Source: Chlorokybus atmophyticus (Eukaryota > Streptophyta > Chlorokybophyceae > Chlorokybales > Chlorokybaceae). Taken from it: a DNA stretch of 57,269 nucleotides. The stretch spans positions 216,969-274,237 of the forward strand of contig RHPI01000777.1 in NCBI GenBank assembly GCA_009103225.1, given 5' to 3'. This document shows positions 32,566 through 43,813 of this stretch, in pieces. The position numbers and the translations under genes were made by a program. The notes under the pieces were generated by a model, which saw only the letters and a list, made by a program, of their open reading frames with translations, did not search any database and was not told the DNA's origin. Each line of letters starts with the position of its first letter. Position 1 is the stretch's first letter.

Positions 32566-33651
32566 TTAGTCTCTTGCACGCGATCGGTCCACCCCCCTGC
32601 TAGGTTCAAGCTCTTGAAAGGACGCATGGCGGTCTTGAAGAGCAAAGCACATTTTCAATAAGCATACCATGCTGTTCTGATCCATGGCGCGTCCCAACAA
32701 TTGACATTGCTGACGGTCGGTCAGCATGAAACCTGTGATACTGCATGGAGAGAAGCCCATGGCGAGTTCGCGCTCACGTGCGTTGGGTTTCTCCAGCTGG
32801 CCTGTGTTGGAAACCAACACCATGCCTGCGCCGTGGTTGCGGAAGGCGTACGATGCTGGGTAGGACACCAGAGTGGGGAGCGCACGAAGTGGTTGATCAG
32901 CCTGGTTGCACTAGTAGAAGTGCTGGTGATCGTGTCGGGTGACTGGTTGTGCTGTTCGACCAGAGTCCAAGATAGCATCGACTGTCAGATTGCGTGAACG
33001 ATTGCTGTGCAGATATTCAGCAGCAATGAGATCTTCGACTGTTTCCAGGTTGGTCCACTTGGCGCGGACGCGATGAGCACGGGAGCCATGTCGCGCTGCG
33101 TTGATTCTGAGAGGATGTCCCGGTAAGGAACACACCTGTCGGAAGCTGTTGCCCACGTGATGGCGCTTATCATCCTCGGAGTGCACATTCTCGATAATGT
33201 ATCCCAGAGGCCTAAACAACTCGCTGCTCTGCAGAATTTTGATGACACGTATCAGTGCTCAGAATAGTTGTGAGCGAGGATCAGTGAGTCCTTGGCTGCT
33301 GCCTGCCCCGGAGTGTCCTTGACACTCCCATCCTGCTATCAGTAGGTCGATGTTGCCCACCGCTAGGAGGTGATCCGCAGTAATTCAACGGATGTCTTGT
33401 GGCAATGCCTTCAGACTGCCTTACAGTGCCGACAGCGGCAGTCGCTGCGAGTAGCAATTGTGTGAGTGGCGCATATGGTGGCCCAGGGCAATCTGTGCGT
33501 GTGGATCAGGGTCATAGTAGAAGTACTTGGTGACCGTCGCGTCGGTGTTGAGAACAGCGGCGAGGCCACTACTTGTTCCTTCAAATAGTTCCAACACGGT
33601 GATGCCTTGTTGTCGCCGTAACACGTGAAACTCCACTACTCCAGTGGCCAC
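32566..33651 (-). pseudogene. C5-cytosine DNA methyltransferase domain inside gypsy pol
   Basis: Between protease and RT the frame reads ITVLELFEGTSSGLAAVL (the AdoMet-binding motif I), YFYYDPDPHA (motif II-like), LLIAGWECQGHSGAG at about 33310-33333 (motif IV, the catalytic Cys present but the usual Pro before it changed to Glu), PLGYIIENVHS (motif VI, ENV), a variable part with GSRAHRVRAKWTNLE (motif VIII-like), and RERELAMGFSP with LLGRAMDQNS near the end (motifs IX-X). Stops at about 33421, 33390 and 33270 plus frameshifts break it. Such enzymes methylate cytosine in DNA. Position and orientation within pol show it is part of the retrotransposon, not a host gene. Confidence 0.82.
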
Positions 33652-33663
33652 CTGGTGTTGTTC

Positions 33664-34356
33664 CTAGACAGCAGCTTGGTCCTTGTAGAGAGGGAACCGT
33701 GAAGTGAGCCGCGGTCTTGTCAGTGGTAGATGTGCAACCACCTGTGCGCGCCAGCGGCGTTCCGCTGGTTTTGGGTGGGCCACTTCTTCAGTGGCATCTT
33801 CTTGAGACTCGTCGTATGGGATAGGAGAGTCTTGGTCCGAGTTGTGGGTGACCACCGCAGATGATATGTCAATGGTTGTCGAACCCAACATGTGGGTGGC
33901 TATCGCAGCTGACCTGTGAGTGGTTGCCGACAACGACCTGTAGGTGGCTATTGCAGCTGATCTTTGGTGGGAACGAGTGCAAGCCACCAGCTCGGGAGGC
34001 AGATATCCTTGAACCTCTCCGTCCTCCTCATCCCAATGAAGACGAAACCAGGCCTTCTCTGTCCAGCAATCCAGCCTCATGCCAACAGGGAAGTTGAAGT
34101 CCTGTCCCAACAACAGGTCGAAGGATCCTGCGTCGGTGACCACACACTTCTGTATGACCTCGGTGCTGTGGGACGGGTCCACTTTTGTCAAGCAAATGCA
34201 GAGGGCTTGCTTGGTGGTACCGATCACCTTGTCACGGCTGTCGGTTGCGGTGTCGAGCACGTATGGGCACGGCATTAGCTCAGCACTGGTGATGCCAAGG
34301 TTACGTGCGAGGTAACGTCCAATGATGACAGGCTGGGCTCTAGAGTCCAGCATCAC
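33664..34356 (-). pseudogene. Gypsy aspartic protease region
   Basis: The frame begins VMLDSRAQPVIIGRYLA. Retroelement proteases need Asp-Ser/Thr-Gly; here the Gly is Arg (AGA at 34339-34341), so the active site is broken. FDLLLGQDFNFPVG is the second conserved block (the LLG.D motif). The frame then runs on through a linker with repeats of the type IATYRSLS / IATHMLGS. Confidence 0.75.
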
Positions 34357-36639
34357 CCGCTTGGGTGCTCGTCCATTGATAGTGACATGCTTGCCTTGGC
34401 GATCATGGCTGCGTTGGCGTGGATGCGCAGCCGTTTAAATTGTCGGTAGCGTGTGCGCGGGGTGTCTGCTGCTGCAGTCTCCTCCGGTGGTATCGAGCGC
34501 AGTGCGGCAAGCGCCCCTCGACTAGCTGAGTCTTGAGCACCTCCTTGACCGCGGCTTGGCCCGAACCGTCCTTGCCTTGGCTATTGATAAACACGCTGTG
34601 GCCTGGGTACTGGCGGTGCTGCCTGTGGCTGTCCTGGTTGTGGCGCAGGGGGAGTGCGTCTCTATGTGGCCGGGTCATTCTTGGCGGCGTAGCCAGTGGC
34701 TGTTGGGGAAACCCTGGAGGAACAGGTGTTTGTGGGCCCGCCTCCCGTGCGGTCTGTTCTTCCACTTAAGTCCAACATACTGCATGAGCTGCCTCCCTGA
34801 CCAGTGTACCTTCCCATGTGGCTGTTGGGTTGTTGACCATGTTACTCCAGCGGTGATTCTGAGAGATGAGCTGGAGATACACTGCGCGCAGGAGCCGAGC
34901 CCTCTTATGTCGTGGATGGTGGGAACCCTTAAAATCCCTGCAATGTAGGCATCCCATCTGCCACCTCCAACACCGTTGTTGCTCGCGCCCGCACAGTGAG
35001 GTAAATCTCTGGCTGTTGAACATGCTGCGCATAAGCAGCTGCGATGCGTCTGCGTTGCCGCGCTGCTTCCACCCCTGGCAACCTCAGTATGGCCTCTTGT
35101 GCTCCTTGCAAGGTGTCAGTGGCTGTCGAGGCAACCTCGTCATAGGCTTGCCATAGCGAACGCAGGAAGGCGTCCACCAAGAACAATCTGATGCTGAAGG
35201 CGAACAGGGGAGCTGCAGTGTGATTGGTGACTAGCCAAGTCACCAATCACAGTCTTGCTCGAGCTGCATTACCACCTTCTCGCATCCCCAGCATCCGCCT
35301 CAGGCCGATGCCTTCTTGTCGGTGCAGCATGGTTGCTTGTCGCAACAGGGCAGTACGAAGTTGCTGTTCCTCAATTGAACCTGCTCCATTTTGTTGTGTC
35401 CACCCTTGCGGTGTGAGGTAGCCTCTCCCTGGATCCCGTTGATCTTCATGCAAGTCTTCCAACAAGGCGGGTAGCAGCGGGGCGATCACCACCCTGGTTT
35501 GTTGGGCCAGCGCTCTCGTCTGGTCAATATGGGCCCACCGACGAGAGGTGTCGTACTGGATGATGGGCCAGCGACTGTTGGTTGAAGAACGCCATCGCGA
35601 GCATTGGCAAGGGCGTGCGCTCTTGCGTCGATTGCTGCCGCTTGATCCTGTCGCTGGGTGAATGCCTGTTCTAGCGCGGTGTAGCGCTCATGACATCGAA
35701 CGGCATTGAGGGGCCTCAGTTCTTCGTTGTCACCTAGAGGCATGTCGGCTATGTCAGCGATGTGATGCTGTACATTGGGTTGGCGGTCCCTATACGTGTT
35801 CAGTGGGCTGGGTTCAAAGGGTTCATGACGGACTGGCGCGGGTTAGTGTGGCCGTCTGCATATCGTTATGCAGAGTCAAGAACAACTATAGTGCCAACTC
35901 TAGTACAACAGGTGTTCTGACAACGAAGATACGATCTCGCATGGGAGGTGCTTTGCCGGCAAGGATTTCATTCTCCAGCTGCCGCTGAGTCTGTTTTTGC
36001 AGCGTGTGATATTCAGGTAGTGGAAAGACCAGGTCATTGCGTTCAACGCGTGTTGTGCGCTCCCCTCCGCGCCCAAAAGCAATGGTAGTGGGATCTGCCC
36101 CACGCATGATGGTCTCCCAAGCACGCTCAGCTTGCTGACCTCGCGGGACAGCTTGAGTGACGTCGAGGGCGGGCAACGTAGCTAAGCGTGTCGCTGCAGT
36201 GGCAGCAAGCTCGACGATGGCACCGTGGGTGGTGGCGAGAGTACCGCTCAATGGCGCAAAAGTGGTCTCAACGCTTGCTGACAGAAGTGGTTCTGCAGTT
36301 GGAGCCGGAGTGGTGCGACCTACTGCTGCAGGGTTGGTGACAGTTGTGGCTATCGCCTGCGTGCTCACCAATGTTGGCGCGACGGTGCTTACTGGTAGAC
36401 CAATTTTTGGTGAAATTGGAGCGGTTGCTGCTGACGTTGACGGAGTCGATGTCGTAGCCGGTGTAACTGTTGCTGCTGGTGCAGTACCACTGGTGGCTTC
36501 AGAGGAGGTAGCTGCGGATGATGTTGCGGCTTCCCCTCGGACTCGTCAAGATGGTTGAATACGCCACAGAGTGTTGGTGTCTCTCGTGCTTTGGAGCCAT
36601 CAGTGCCCAACGAGCGGGGTAACAGGCACGGTAGTTTTG
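34357..36639 (-). pseudogene. Gypsy gag-pol linker of unknown role
   Basis: Successive minus-strand frames (34403-34765, 34929-35246, 35247-35492, 35486-35743, 35886-36371) are collinear with the element and rich in Ala, Gln and Thr. They have no recognised motif. They probably belong to one long gag or spacer polypeptide broken by frameshifts. Confidence 0.5.
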
Positions 36640-37550
36640 CTACTTGTCTTCCTCCAAGCGTGCCATACGCGCCCTGAGGGCAGCCATGTGGTCATTAGCT
36701 GGCGGGTTGGCTGGAGCCTTGGCGGCAACAGCAGCAGCGCGCGGACGTCCTTTCAGTCCCTTACGCTGAGGAGGGCGATTCTTCCCCCTATAGCCTTGCT
36801 CTTCCTTGCGAGCGTTGTCGTAGTTGTTGGTGTTGTTATGGCCTCCGGTGGGATTGCTGTTGTAGCCACCAGAGTTGTTGCCGTTGTGGCCTCCAGAGTG
36901 GTTGCCGTGGTGGCCTCCAGTGTTGTTGCTGTTGTAGCTGTTGACGGGTCTCTCGGGGAACTTGAGCCAGCAGACTGACTCCAAGTGGCCTGTCTTGTGA
37001 CAGTAGTCGCAGGCTAGAGTTGAGTACTCTTCGGTGCACTCCTTTTAGTAGTGCCCAACCCGTCCACATCAACACACAGCACAGGGGCAGACAAAGCAAT
37101 ATGCGCAGACCGTTTTCCTTTGTCGCGTGCTGGTGGAGCGTCTCGGCCACGTTCGCGGCGCGGAGGCTCGACAGTCGTGCGAGCTACAGGCCGTAATGCG
37201 CTGCGGTTGGTGTCCAGCACTGCCTTCTCATTCACCAAGCGCTTATGGATGGCTTGTGCAGTCTCGAAAGCTTTCTTGAGCGTGTAGCCAAGGGGCCTGC
37301 TGTAGTTCAGGGTCAGGCGCGTCGACTCGCTCAGGGTGGCATCCAACTCATCGACATATATCACAGCAGCCGCCTCATCACTGACGATCTTGTAGTCAGT
37401 GTCCTTCAACATCCCTTTCAGTCTGGAGTACAGGCGTAGGGGGTCCTTGTTGGGCTTTCGCCGGAACCACTGTTGAAGGACTAGCATGCACATATAGTTG
37501 AGGCACGCATAGACACACAGAGACAAAGCTACCGCCACCAGAGCATACAC
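36640..37550 (-). pseudogene. Gypsy gag, C-terminal part with zinc knuckle
   Basis: After a capsid-like helical region (WFRRKPNKDPLRLYSRLKG, then TLKKAFETAQAIHKRL) a CCHC knuckle CDYCHKTGHLESVC fits C-x2-C-x4-H-x4-C exactly (about 36975-37015). It is followed by Asn/Gly-rich repeats and a basic stretch. A frameshift separates the capsid and knuckle parts. The right side of this gag is cut at 37470 by the copia insertion and resumes at 42373. Confidence 0.75.
37466..37470. repeat. Target-site duplication of the copia element (left)
   Basis: accac occurs directly before the left copia LTR and again at 42373-42377 after the right LTR. This is the 5-bp duplication expected of Ty1/copia integration. 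Confidence 0.85.
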
Positions 37551-37893
37551 AAGTCACATTCATCTATCACAAGTTGTCCGCTGGTTCTTATATCAGCCAG
37601 TTACACACACGTCTACGTTTGCAAGCACTGCGTAAGCTATACTCAGCCTTTTGACGCGCTCTAAGTTGTGTTGTCTTTCTTGCAACCAGAGCTTTCCAAC
37701 AAGCTCTTACACGCCTAATATGAGTAAGTATACACGGAGATACGAAGCAGTTAGTAAGGCTCCAGTCTGGAGTCCGGAGTCTGGTCCGACGACGCCATCT
37801 TGCTAAGTCCGGACCTAGTGCTCATCCTTACGACCTTCTACTCCTGTGGTGTGGAGGGTCGATGCTGATCGTATGTAGGAATGACTCTCAACA
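37471..37893 (-). repeat. Copia 3' LTR (left)
   Basis: A 423-bp repeat. On the coding strand it starts TGTTGAGAG and ends CTTCAACA, proper TG...CA ends. Confidence 0.9.
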
Positions 37894-37935
37894 CTCCCAC
37901 GCGAGCAGCTTGACCTCCAACGCTTGCTCCTGTAG

Positions 37936-40900
37936 TCAAACGCAGATGCCAAGTCCTGCGCAACAAGTCTTGAACTTGAGCGGTGACAATGGCTTTGTCA
38001 TGAAGTCCGCCAGCATGCCTTTAGTGTTGCAGTACTGGAACTGCACCTCCTTCCTTGTGACTCTGTCACGCACAAGTGATGCATGACATCAATGTGCTTC
38101 GTCCTTGCCGAGGCGATAGGGTGCTTTAACAACTTGATGGCTCCTTGGTTGTCACAGTTGATGACGATGCACGCCATGGGGTGCTCCAAGTTTGCCATGA
38201 GCTTGCGAAGCCAAAGTGCCTCCTTTACTGCTGCTGCCACTGCCATGTACTCAGCCTTAGATGTAGATGCTGCTATTATTGGCTGCAGCCTGATGTTCCA
38301 GCTCACCACGCCTCCGTTCAGCTTGAAGACGTAGCCTGTAGTGGACCTCCTGCTGTTGAGGTCACCAGCAAAGTCCGAGTCGCAGTAGCCCTCCAACTCA
38401 GTGCTCCCGCTCCCAAACTTGATGCCAACGGTTGCGCTCCCAGCAACATATCGTAGTACTCCCTTTGCTCCAGTGCTCCATGCTCGGTGCAGACATGTAG
38501 CGAGCAAGTACTCCCACAGCATGTGCAACATCGGTGTGCACACTGCCAGATAGAGCATGCTGCCTACCGGCTCACCATATGGATACTGAGCCTTGTCGAG
38601 TACCTCCTCATCCTTTGCCTTAATGAGGGCAATGACAAGTGCCAACGGTGTGGTCTTGGTCTTCGCTTCAGTAAGCTAAAACCTGGTGACGAGTCTTCTC
38701 ACCATTTGCTCCTTACTGATCTTGATTGTCCGTGCAGCCCTGTCGCGCTCAATCACCATGCCAAGGAACCACTTAGCCTCTCCAAGATCACGAACTGAGA
38801 ATGCTTGCTGTAGAGCAAGTTTCGTCTCCTGCAGGTGGTGCACCTGCCTGGCGGTGATGAGAATATCATTCACATACACGAGCAGCCAGACCTTGTTGTC
38901 TGCATGGATGAAGAGCCCAGGGTTTCCACAGGATGCGGTGAAGCCAAGTGCCTCCAGCTCCTTGGTGCTTGATGTGCCACATATGCGGTGCCTGTCGCAT
39001 CCTGTACAATGCCTTTGTCAGCTTACACGCTATGCTTTTCTCCCCTTCTTCATATCCAGGTGGTTGCTTGATGAAGATCTCCTCCTCCAGCTCTCCGTAG
39101 AGGAAGGCAGTCTTCACATCCAGGTGATGCAGCTCTAGGTCTTCAGCAGCAACCATAGCTAGCAGTGCACGGAAGGTGGTATGCTTACTTGCAGGTGCAA
39201 ACACTTCGTTGAAGTCCACACCTTCTTGCTGCAAGAAGCCCTTTGCCACCAGTCTTGCCTTGTAGCGCTCAATGTTGCCCTGACCATCACGCTTCACCTT
39301 GAAGACCCATTTCACTGGAATGGTCTTCCCTCCTTGCGGTAACTGCTCCAGTGACCAAGTGTTGTTGGCATGGAGTGACGCAATCTCCTCGTCCATAGCA
39401 CGCTGCCATTGCTCCGCATCTGGTGCTAACAATGCCTCCTCGTAGGTGCTTGGCTCCTCATTGTGCACACTGGCGACGTGTGTGCCTTGTGTAAGAAGTC
39501 AGGTGCCTTTCTCCCTCATTGGGTATCTCCGAGCTGCTTGCTCATGCTGCAGGTGCGACTGCTTGTCTGCTATAGTAGAGTCCTGCTCACCCTTATCGTC
39601 GATGATGGCCTTGCTTGCAACTCCCCCTTTCGTAGGAAGTTCCTCCGGCTGTGCTTCATCTTCATCTCGAGGAAAGAAGCCTGCTTCTGGTTGTGATAAT
39701 CCCTCGTGGAAAACCACCTCTCCGCTCACGAAGATCTTCTGAGTGTCCTCGAGCAAGATCCTGTAAGCCTTGAAACCCGGTTCATAGCCAACAAAGATGC
39801 CCTTCTTGCTGACGGGCTCCAGCTTGTGCCTGAGCTGTTTAGGCACTAGTGCATATGCCGTGCATCGAAACACACGCATACCACTCACATCTGGTGTGGC
39901 TCCATAGAAGTGCTCCCACGGAGTCTTCTGCTTTGAGCTCACCGGAGACCTGTTGCGGATGTAGTTGGCAGTGAGTACCGCCTCCTTCCACAGACTGTCT
40001 TCCATCTTTGTGTCGTTGAGCATGGCTCGAACACGCTCCAAGAGTGTCCTGTTGAGGCGTTCAGCTGCTCCATTCTGCTGCGGGGTGTAGGGTGCCGTTG
40101 TCTCGTGGCGTATGCCCTTGCTGGCGAAAAACTCCTTCAACTCCTTGTTGATGTACTCCCCTCCTCGGTCACTCCTCATTGCCTTCATCTTGTTGCCAGA
40201 CTTGGTCTCCAACAAGGCCACAACTGTGCGCACAGCTCCAGCAACTTCTGACTTCAGTGTCAACGGAAAGATGACGGATAGCTTGCTGTAGTCGTCGAGG
40301 AATGTAGCTAAGTACCTGACCCCTCCCTTCGCCACAATGCGCATAGGGCCACAGACATCAATGTGCACAATCTCGCAAGGATGCTAACTGCTTGAAGAGG
40401 ATGATGGGAATGGCATAGCATGCTGCTTTGCAACCAGACATGGTTCACAAAGTGCACCTAATGCATTCTTGAGTTCTTCTGTGCTGAGATGGATGCCCTT
40501 GACCATCTTCTCAGCGACAAGGCGAGCGAGGTTGACGTAGCTGAGATGCCCGAACCTTCGATGCCACAATGTTGGTGACTCCTTGTCCTTCATCATCATG
40601 GCTTGAATGTCAATGTTCTGAGGGTGCTGCTCCACGTGGTAGAGCCCTCCCGGATCAGTGATTCCAACCATGTGCACGACCCCATCAAGGATGACTGTGC
40701 AGCCACCCTTTCGAAATAGGATCTCCGCGCCTAAGCGCTCCGCAACCCTCACAGAGAATAGACTCGCAATAGCCTTGGGAACATGCAGGACGTTGCGTAA
40801 CAACACCTCGTGTAGTGTGTTACCAACCTTGCACTGGAGTCGTACATTGCCAACTCCCTCAGCCACCGGTACTTCGCCACCGAAGCCCGCCACCTTGATT

Positions 40901-41820
40901 GTGAACGTCAGCTTCCTGTAGCCCTCCATCACCTCCTTGTTTGGTGTGAGATGACGATCGCAGCCAGAGTCCACCACCCAGAAAGCTGTGCTCGCCCTCG
41001 AACTGGTAGCAGTGAAGGTGACATGTTTCTCCTTGTGTTGGTGCTCGTTGCCGCTGTTGCTGGTGCTTGCTCTAGGTTGCCCCTGTTGTTTCTTCCTATA
41101 GTCCTTCACAATGTGCCCCTTCCAACCACACCAGCGGCATGTGAGGTCTTTATTACAAGGATTGCCTGGCTTGTTGCCCTTGTACTTCTCTTCATGGTTG
41201 TTCTTCTTTGCGTGCTTGCCGGTGTCGAAGGCAACGGCATCCGCTTGCTCGTCCTTCTTCACAACCCTCTGCTCCACGGTGAGCAGCTTTAGTAGCACAT
41301 CGTCCAACGTCAACTCCGATGATGACGTCTCCAGCAGGGTTGCGACGACCTCGTACTCTGCTGGTAGCCCTGCAACAATGGCCAGCACTACCTCCGTCTC
41401 CCCCATGTTGTGGCTGACGTTAATGAGGTTCGCCCACAGCTCTCTCGCGCGCGCAACATACTTTGTAATGGGTTCTGCTGCCTCCTTCCTGAGTGCGCTG
41501 AGCTGCTTGCGTAGATGCAACTTTCTGGCATTGCTCTTGGCTCTGAAATTGGCTGACAGCTTTTCCCAAGCTCGTCTACCATCTTCACATGCGGTGAGCA
41601 TGGGAAAGTGATGCGGTTTGCAATTCAACACAAGCAAAGAGTGTGCTTCCGCTGAATGCTCTGACCACACAGTGTTCGCTCCTGGTGGTGGTGGTGCCTT
41701 CGGATCAACGTACTTCCACACCTTCTTGTGGATGAGCAAGGCCTTCATCTCCACGCACCATGTGTTGTAGTTGTCGGTGTCCAGCTTCGCAATCTGCCCC
41801 TTGTCGTAGGTCGCCTCCAT
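37936..41820 (-). pseudogene. Copia gag-pol polyprotein, broken
   Basis: The start is set at the ATG of MEATYDKGQIAKLDTDNYNT (41820), since the longer frame has only a TTG. In order: UBN2-type gag (LLIHKKVWKYVDP); a zinc knuckle CRWCGWKGHIVKDY whose last Cys is Tyr (41098-41100); protease VVDSGCDRHLTP; the integrase zinc region (LWHRRFGHLSYVN ... CEPC) and core (SDRGGEYIN; TTAPYTPQQNGAAERLNR); RT (KWVFKVKRDGQGNIERYKAR; LDVKTAFLYGELEEEIFIKQ; YVNDIL instead of YVDD, codon 38868-38870); and RNase H (GYCDSDFAGDLNSRRSTTGY; STSKAEYM with Lys for the expected Glu at 38256-38258). A TAG after the Ser run at about 40385, a frameshift in RT at about 38990 and another at about 38065 split the protein. 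Confidence 0.9.
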
Positions 41821-41935
41821 CTTGTCGCTCCTGCCTTCCTTGCAATTGACACCCAAGGCTCTGCTACCAACAAGCTACCGTAGTGTAGAACTACTAATGC
41901 ACACAAGCTAGTCTCACACTCCTCAAGCGTAGTGT

Positions 41936-41947
41936 GGGCCCATAACC
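41936..41947 (-). other. Copia primer-binding site (half-tRNA initiator Met)
   Basis: gggcccataacc on the plus strand lies directly beside the 5' LTR. It equals the anticodon stem-loop of eukaryotic initiator tRNA-Met (CAU anticodon). Copia-type elements prime on a tRNA-Met cut in the anticodon loop, so this fits that mode. Confidence 0.75.
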
Positions 41948-42372
41948 TGTTGAAGGATTAGCATGCACATGTAGTTGAGGCAAGCATGGATGCACAGAGA
42001 CAGAGCTACCGCCACCCTAGCATACATAAGTCACATCACATTCATCAATTACAACTTGTCCACTGGTTCTTATACCAGCCAGTTACACACACGTCTACGT
42101 TTGCAAGCACTGCGTAAGCTATACTCAGCCTTTTAACGCGCTCTAAGTTGTGTTGTCTTTCTTACAACCAGAGCTTTTCAACAAGCTCTTACACGCCTAA
42201 CATGAGTAAGTATACGCGGAGATACGAAGCAGTTAGTAAGGCTCCAGTCTGGAGTCCGGAGTCTGGTCCGACGACGCCATCTTGCTAAGTCCGGACCTAG
42301 TGCTCATCCTTACGACCATCTACTCCTGTGTGGAGGGTCGATGCTGATCGTATGTAGGAATGACTCTCAATA
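41948..42372 (-). repeat. Copia 5' LTR (right)
   Basis: A 425-bp repeat matching 37471-37893. Its outer end reads caata where the partner has caaca, so the terminal CA has mutated. Confidence 0.9.
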
Positions 42373-43226
42373 ACCACCTCAACTCCTCCACTTTGCTAGT
42401 GGTCTTCGATGCGAAGGTGCGACGAAATGCAGCGTATAGATCCTTGAGTGGAGAGTCATAGATGGCAGCACCTACAGTGATGGCTGGTGCGCGCAGTGCA
42501 ACTGACCCGAGGGTGAAAGCACTGCCTCCCGCACGAGAGCCAGGTGTTGCCATAGGTAGGGGTGTGCCCACCTCAACGGCTGCAGTTCGTTGTTCTTCAA
42601 GGATGGCGGAACGGTCCAAGATCCGGGCCTGTCGCGCGGCCGTCGTGATCTCAATCTCTGCAGGGGTCAGGTTGACGATCACCAACTCAGGTTCCTCCTC
42701 CTCTGCTCTGTCAATGGCTGCTGCTATGGACAATTCGGTGACTGCAGCGGGAGTGGCAGGTGGAAAGACGGATGCTGGACTGTGCAGTGATGCAGATGCT
42801 ATGGTACTAGCGAGCTCGCCATAGCCATCAACTCGATGCAGTTCAGCGACGCATTTCCAAACATCATGTTTTATGGTCCAGATACTGAGCAGCAATGTGA
42901 AGAGAGATCTCATCTGACCTGTCTTTGTTCTTCAGGGCTTGCTGTCGCATCTTGGAGTGGAACTTGATGATGAATTCGTCCAAAGAGATAGTGCCAGCAC
43001 GTGCGGAGAAGCGCAGGGACGTGGTTGAGCTGAAAGACTCCATCTCGTAGACGTCACTGTCGGACGAGAGTTGGGAAGCTCGATGCCGTGGAGTGGACAT
43101 GAACGGAGTGCAGTCAGAGACTGCACGCGAGCCTCTCCTAGTCCGCTTGTAGGTGAGGTTGGAGGTTGGGCTCCAGCTGCTGAGGTCACCCTCGTCTATT
43201 GGAGAGAATGGGGTGGGCCTGCTCAT
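42373..43226 (-). pseudogene. Gypsy gag, N-terminal part
   Basis: Two overlapping frames. The first (42864-43226) starts MSRPTPFSPIDEGDLSSWSP; the second (to 42373) continues with acidic and Ala-rich sequence (RAEEEEPELVIVNLTPAE), then RRTFASKTTSKVEELRW. That reading flows directly into WFRRKPNKDP on the other side of the copia element, showing they were one gene. One frameshift lies at about 42870. Confidence 0.7.
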
Positions 43227-43813
43227 ACGGCTAGTCCAAAGGTGAAAGTGTATGCAGGGTAGAGTATTTGTGCTCTACCGCCTGTCTCAATGCCGCTACC
43301 ATTCACCACACTAGTGCTTATGTGCGCACCATGTAATGACAGTGACAACGAATGCGCAGGGATGTGTCCCCAAATTCAGACTGCACTATCAGATGCATAA
43401 GCAACGCAGTCAGTTGAGCAAAGAGGGTGACGCTGTGAGTCGACAAGCCACTATTACAGGTAGTGCTGTTACACAGTTCTTTGCATGAGCGGAAAATGTG
43501 TTACACTGTCAAGTGGAGTGAATGAGCAAGCAACACGTGGATACCATGCCCTGACTGATGCCAACAAGCACACTGCAACCAGGCACACCAGGCTCACAGC
43601 GATGACAAGCACGATGCACACACGAGCATGCACAGGCTCTCACACAATGAGGGGGTTCTTGATAACCGGGATGGCGTGTTTGTAGTTCAAGTCGTTTCAC
43701 AAGCTCTTAGCTTTCTCACTCACAATGTCACCAGCTAATCCGGTGAACACTATGACTACTTATACAAGTCAAATCATGACTGTTCAGGACATAAGCTAAC
43801 GGTCATATCGAGG
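43227..43813. other. Gypsy 5' untranslated region
   Basis: This lies between the gag start and the right LTR remnant. No gene is seen. The first half of the LTR expected here by comparison with the left LTR is absent, so the 5' LTR looks internally deleted or replaced. Confidence 0.5.

Larger units (their letters stand above)
37471..42372 (-). mobile_element. Ty1/copia LTR retrotransposon nested in gypsy gag
   Basis: A 4902-bp element with LTRs at 37471-37893 and 41948-42372 (about 95 percent identical by eye) and 5-bp target duplications accac. The coding strand is minus. The primer-binding site next to the 5' LTR is GGTTATGGGCCC, the complement of the anticodon loop of initiator tRNA-Met. 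The polypurine tract before the 3' LTR is GTGGGAG. The domain order gag, protease, integrase, RT, RNase H is that of copia. One in-frame stop, two frameshifts and several active-site changes make it inactive. It lies inside the gypsy gag, so it arrived later. Confidence 0.92.

Noticed and set aside
36157-36978. Long plus-strand frames inside the gypsy region (133 and 135 codons)
   Set aside because: They are antisense shadows of the gag/linker frames; the element's coding strand is minus throughout.
43535-43560. TGGTATCC on the minus strand as a gypsy primer-binding site
   Set aside because: Only seven to eight bases fit a tRNA 3' end and the 5' LTR boundary there is not intact, so the call would be guesswork.
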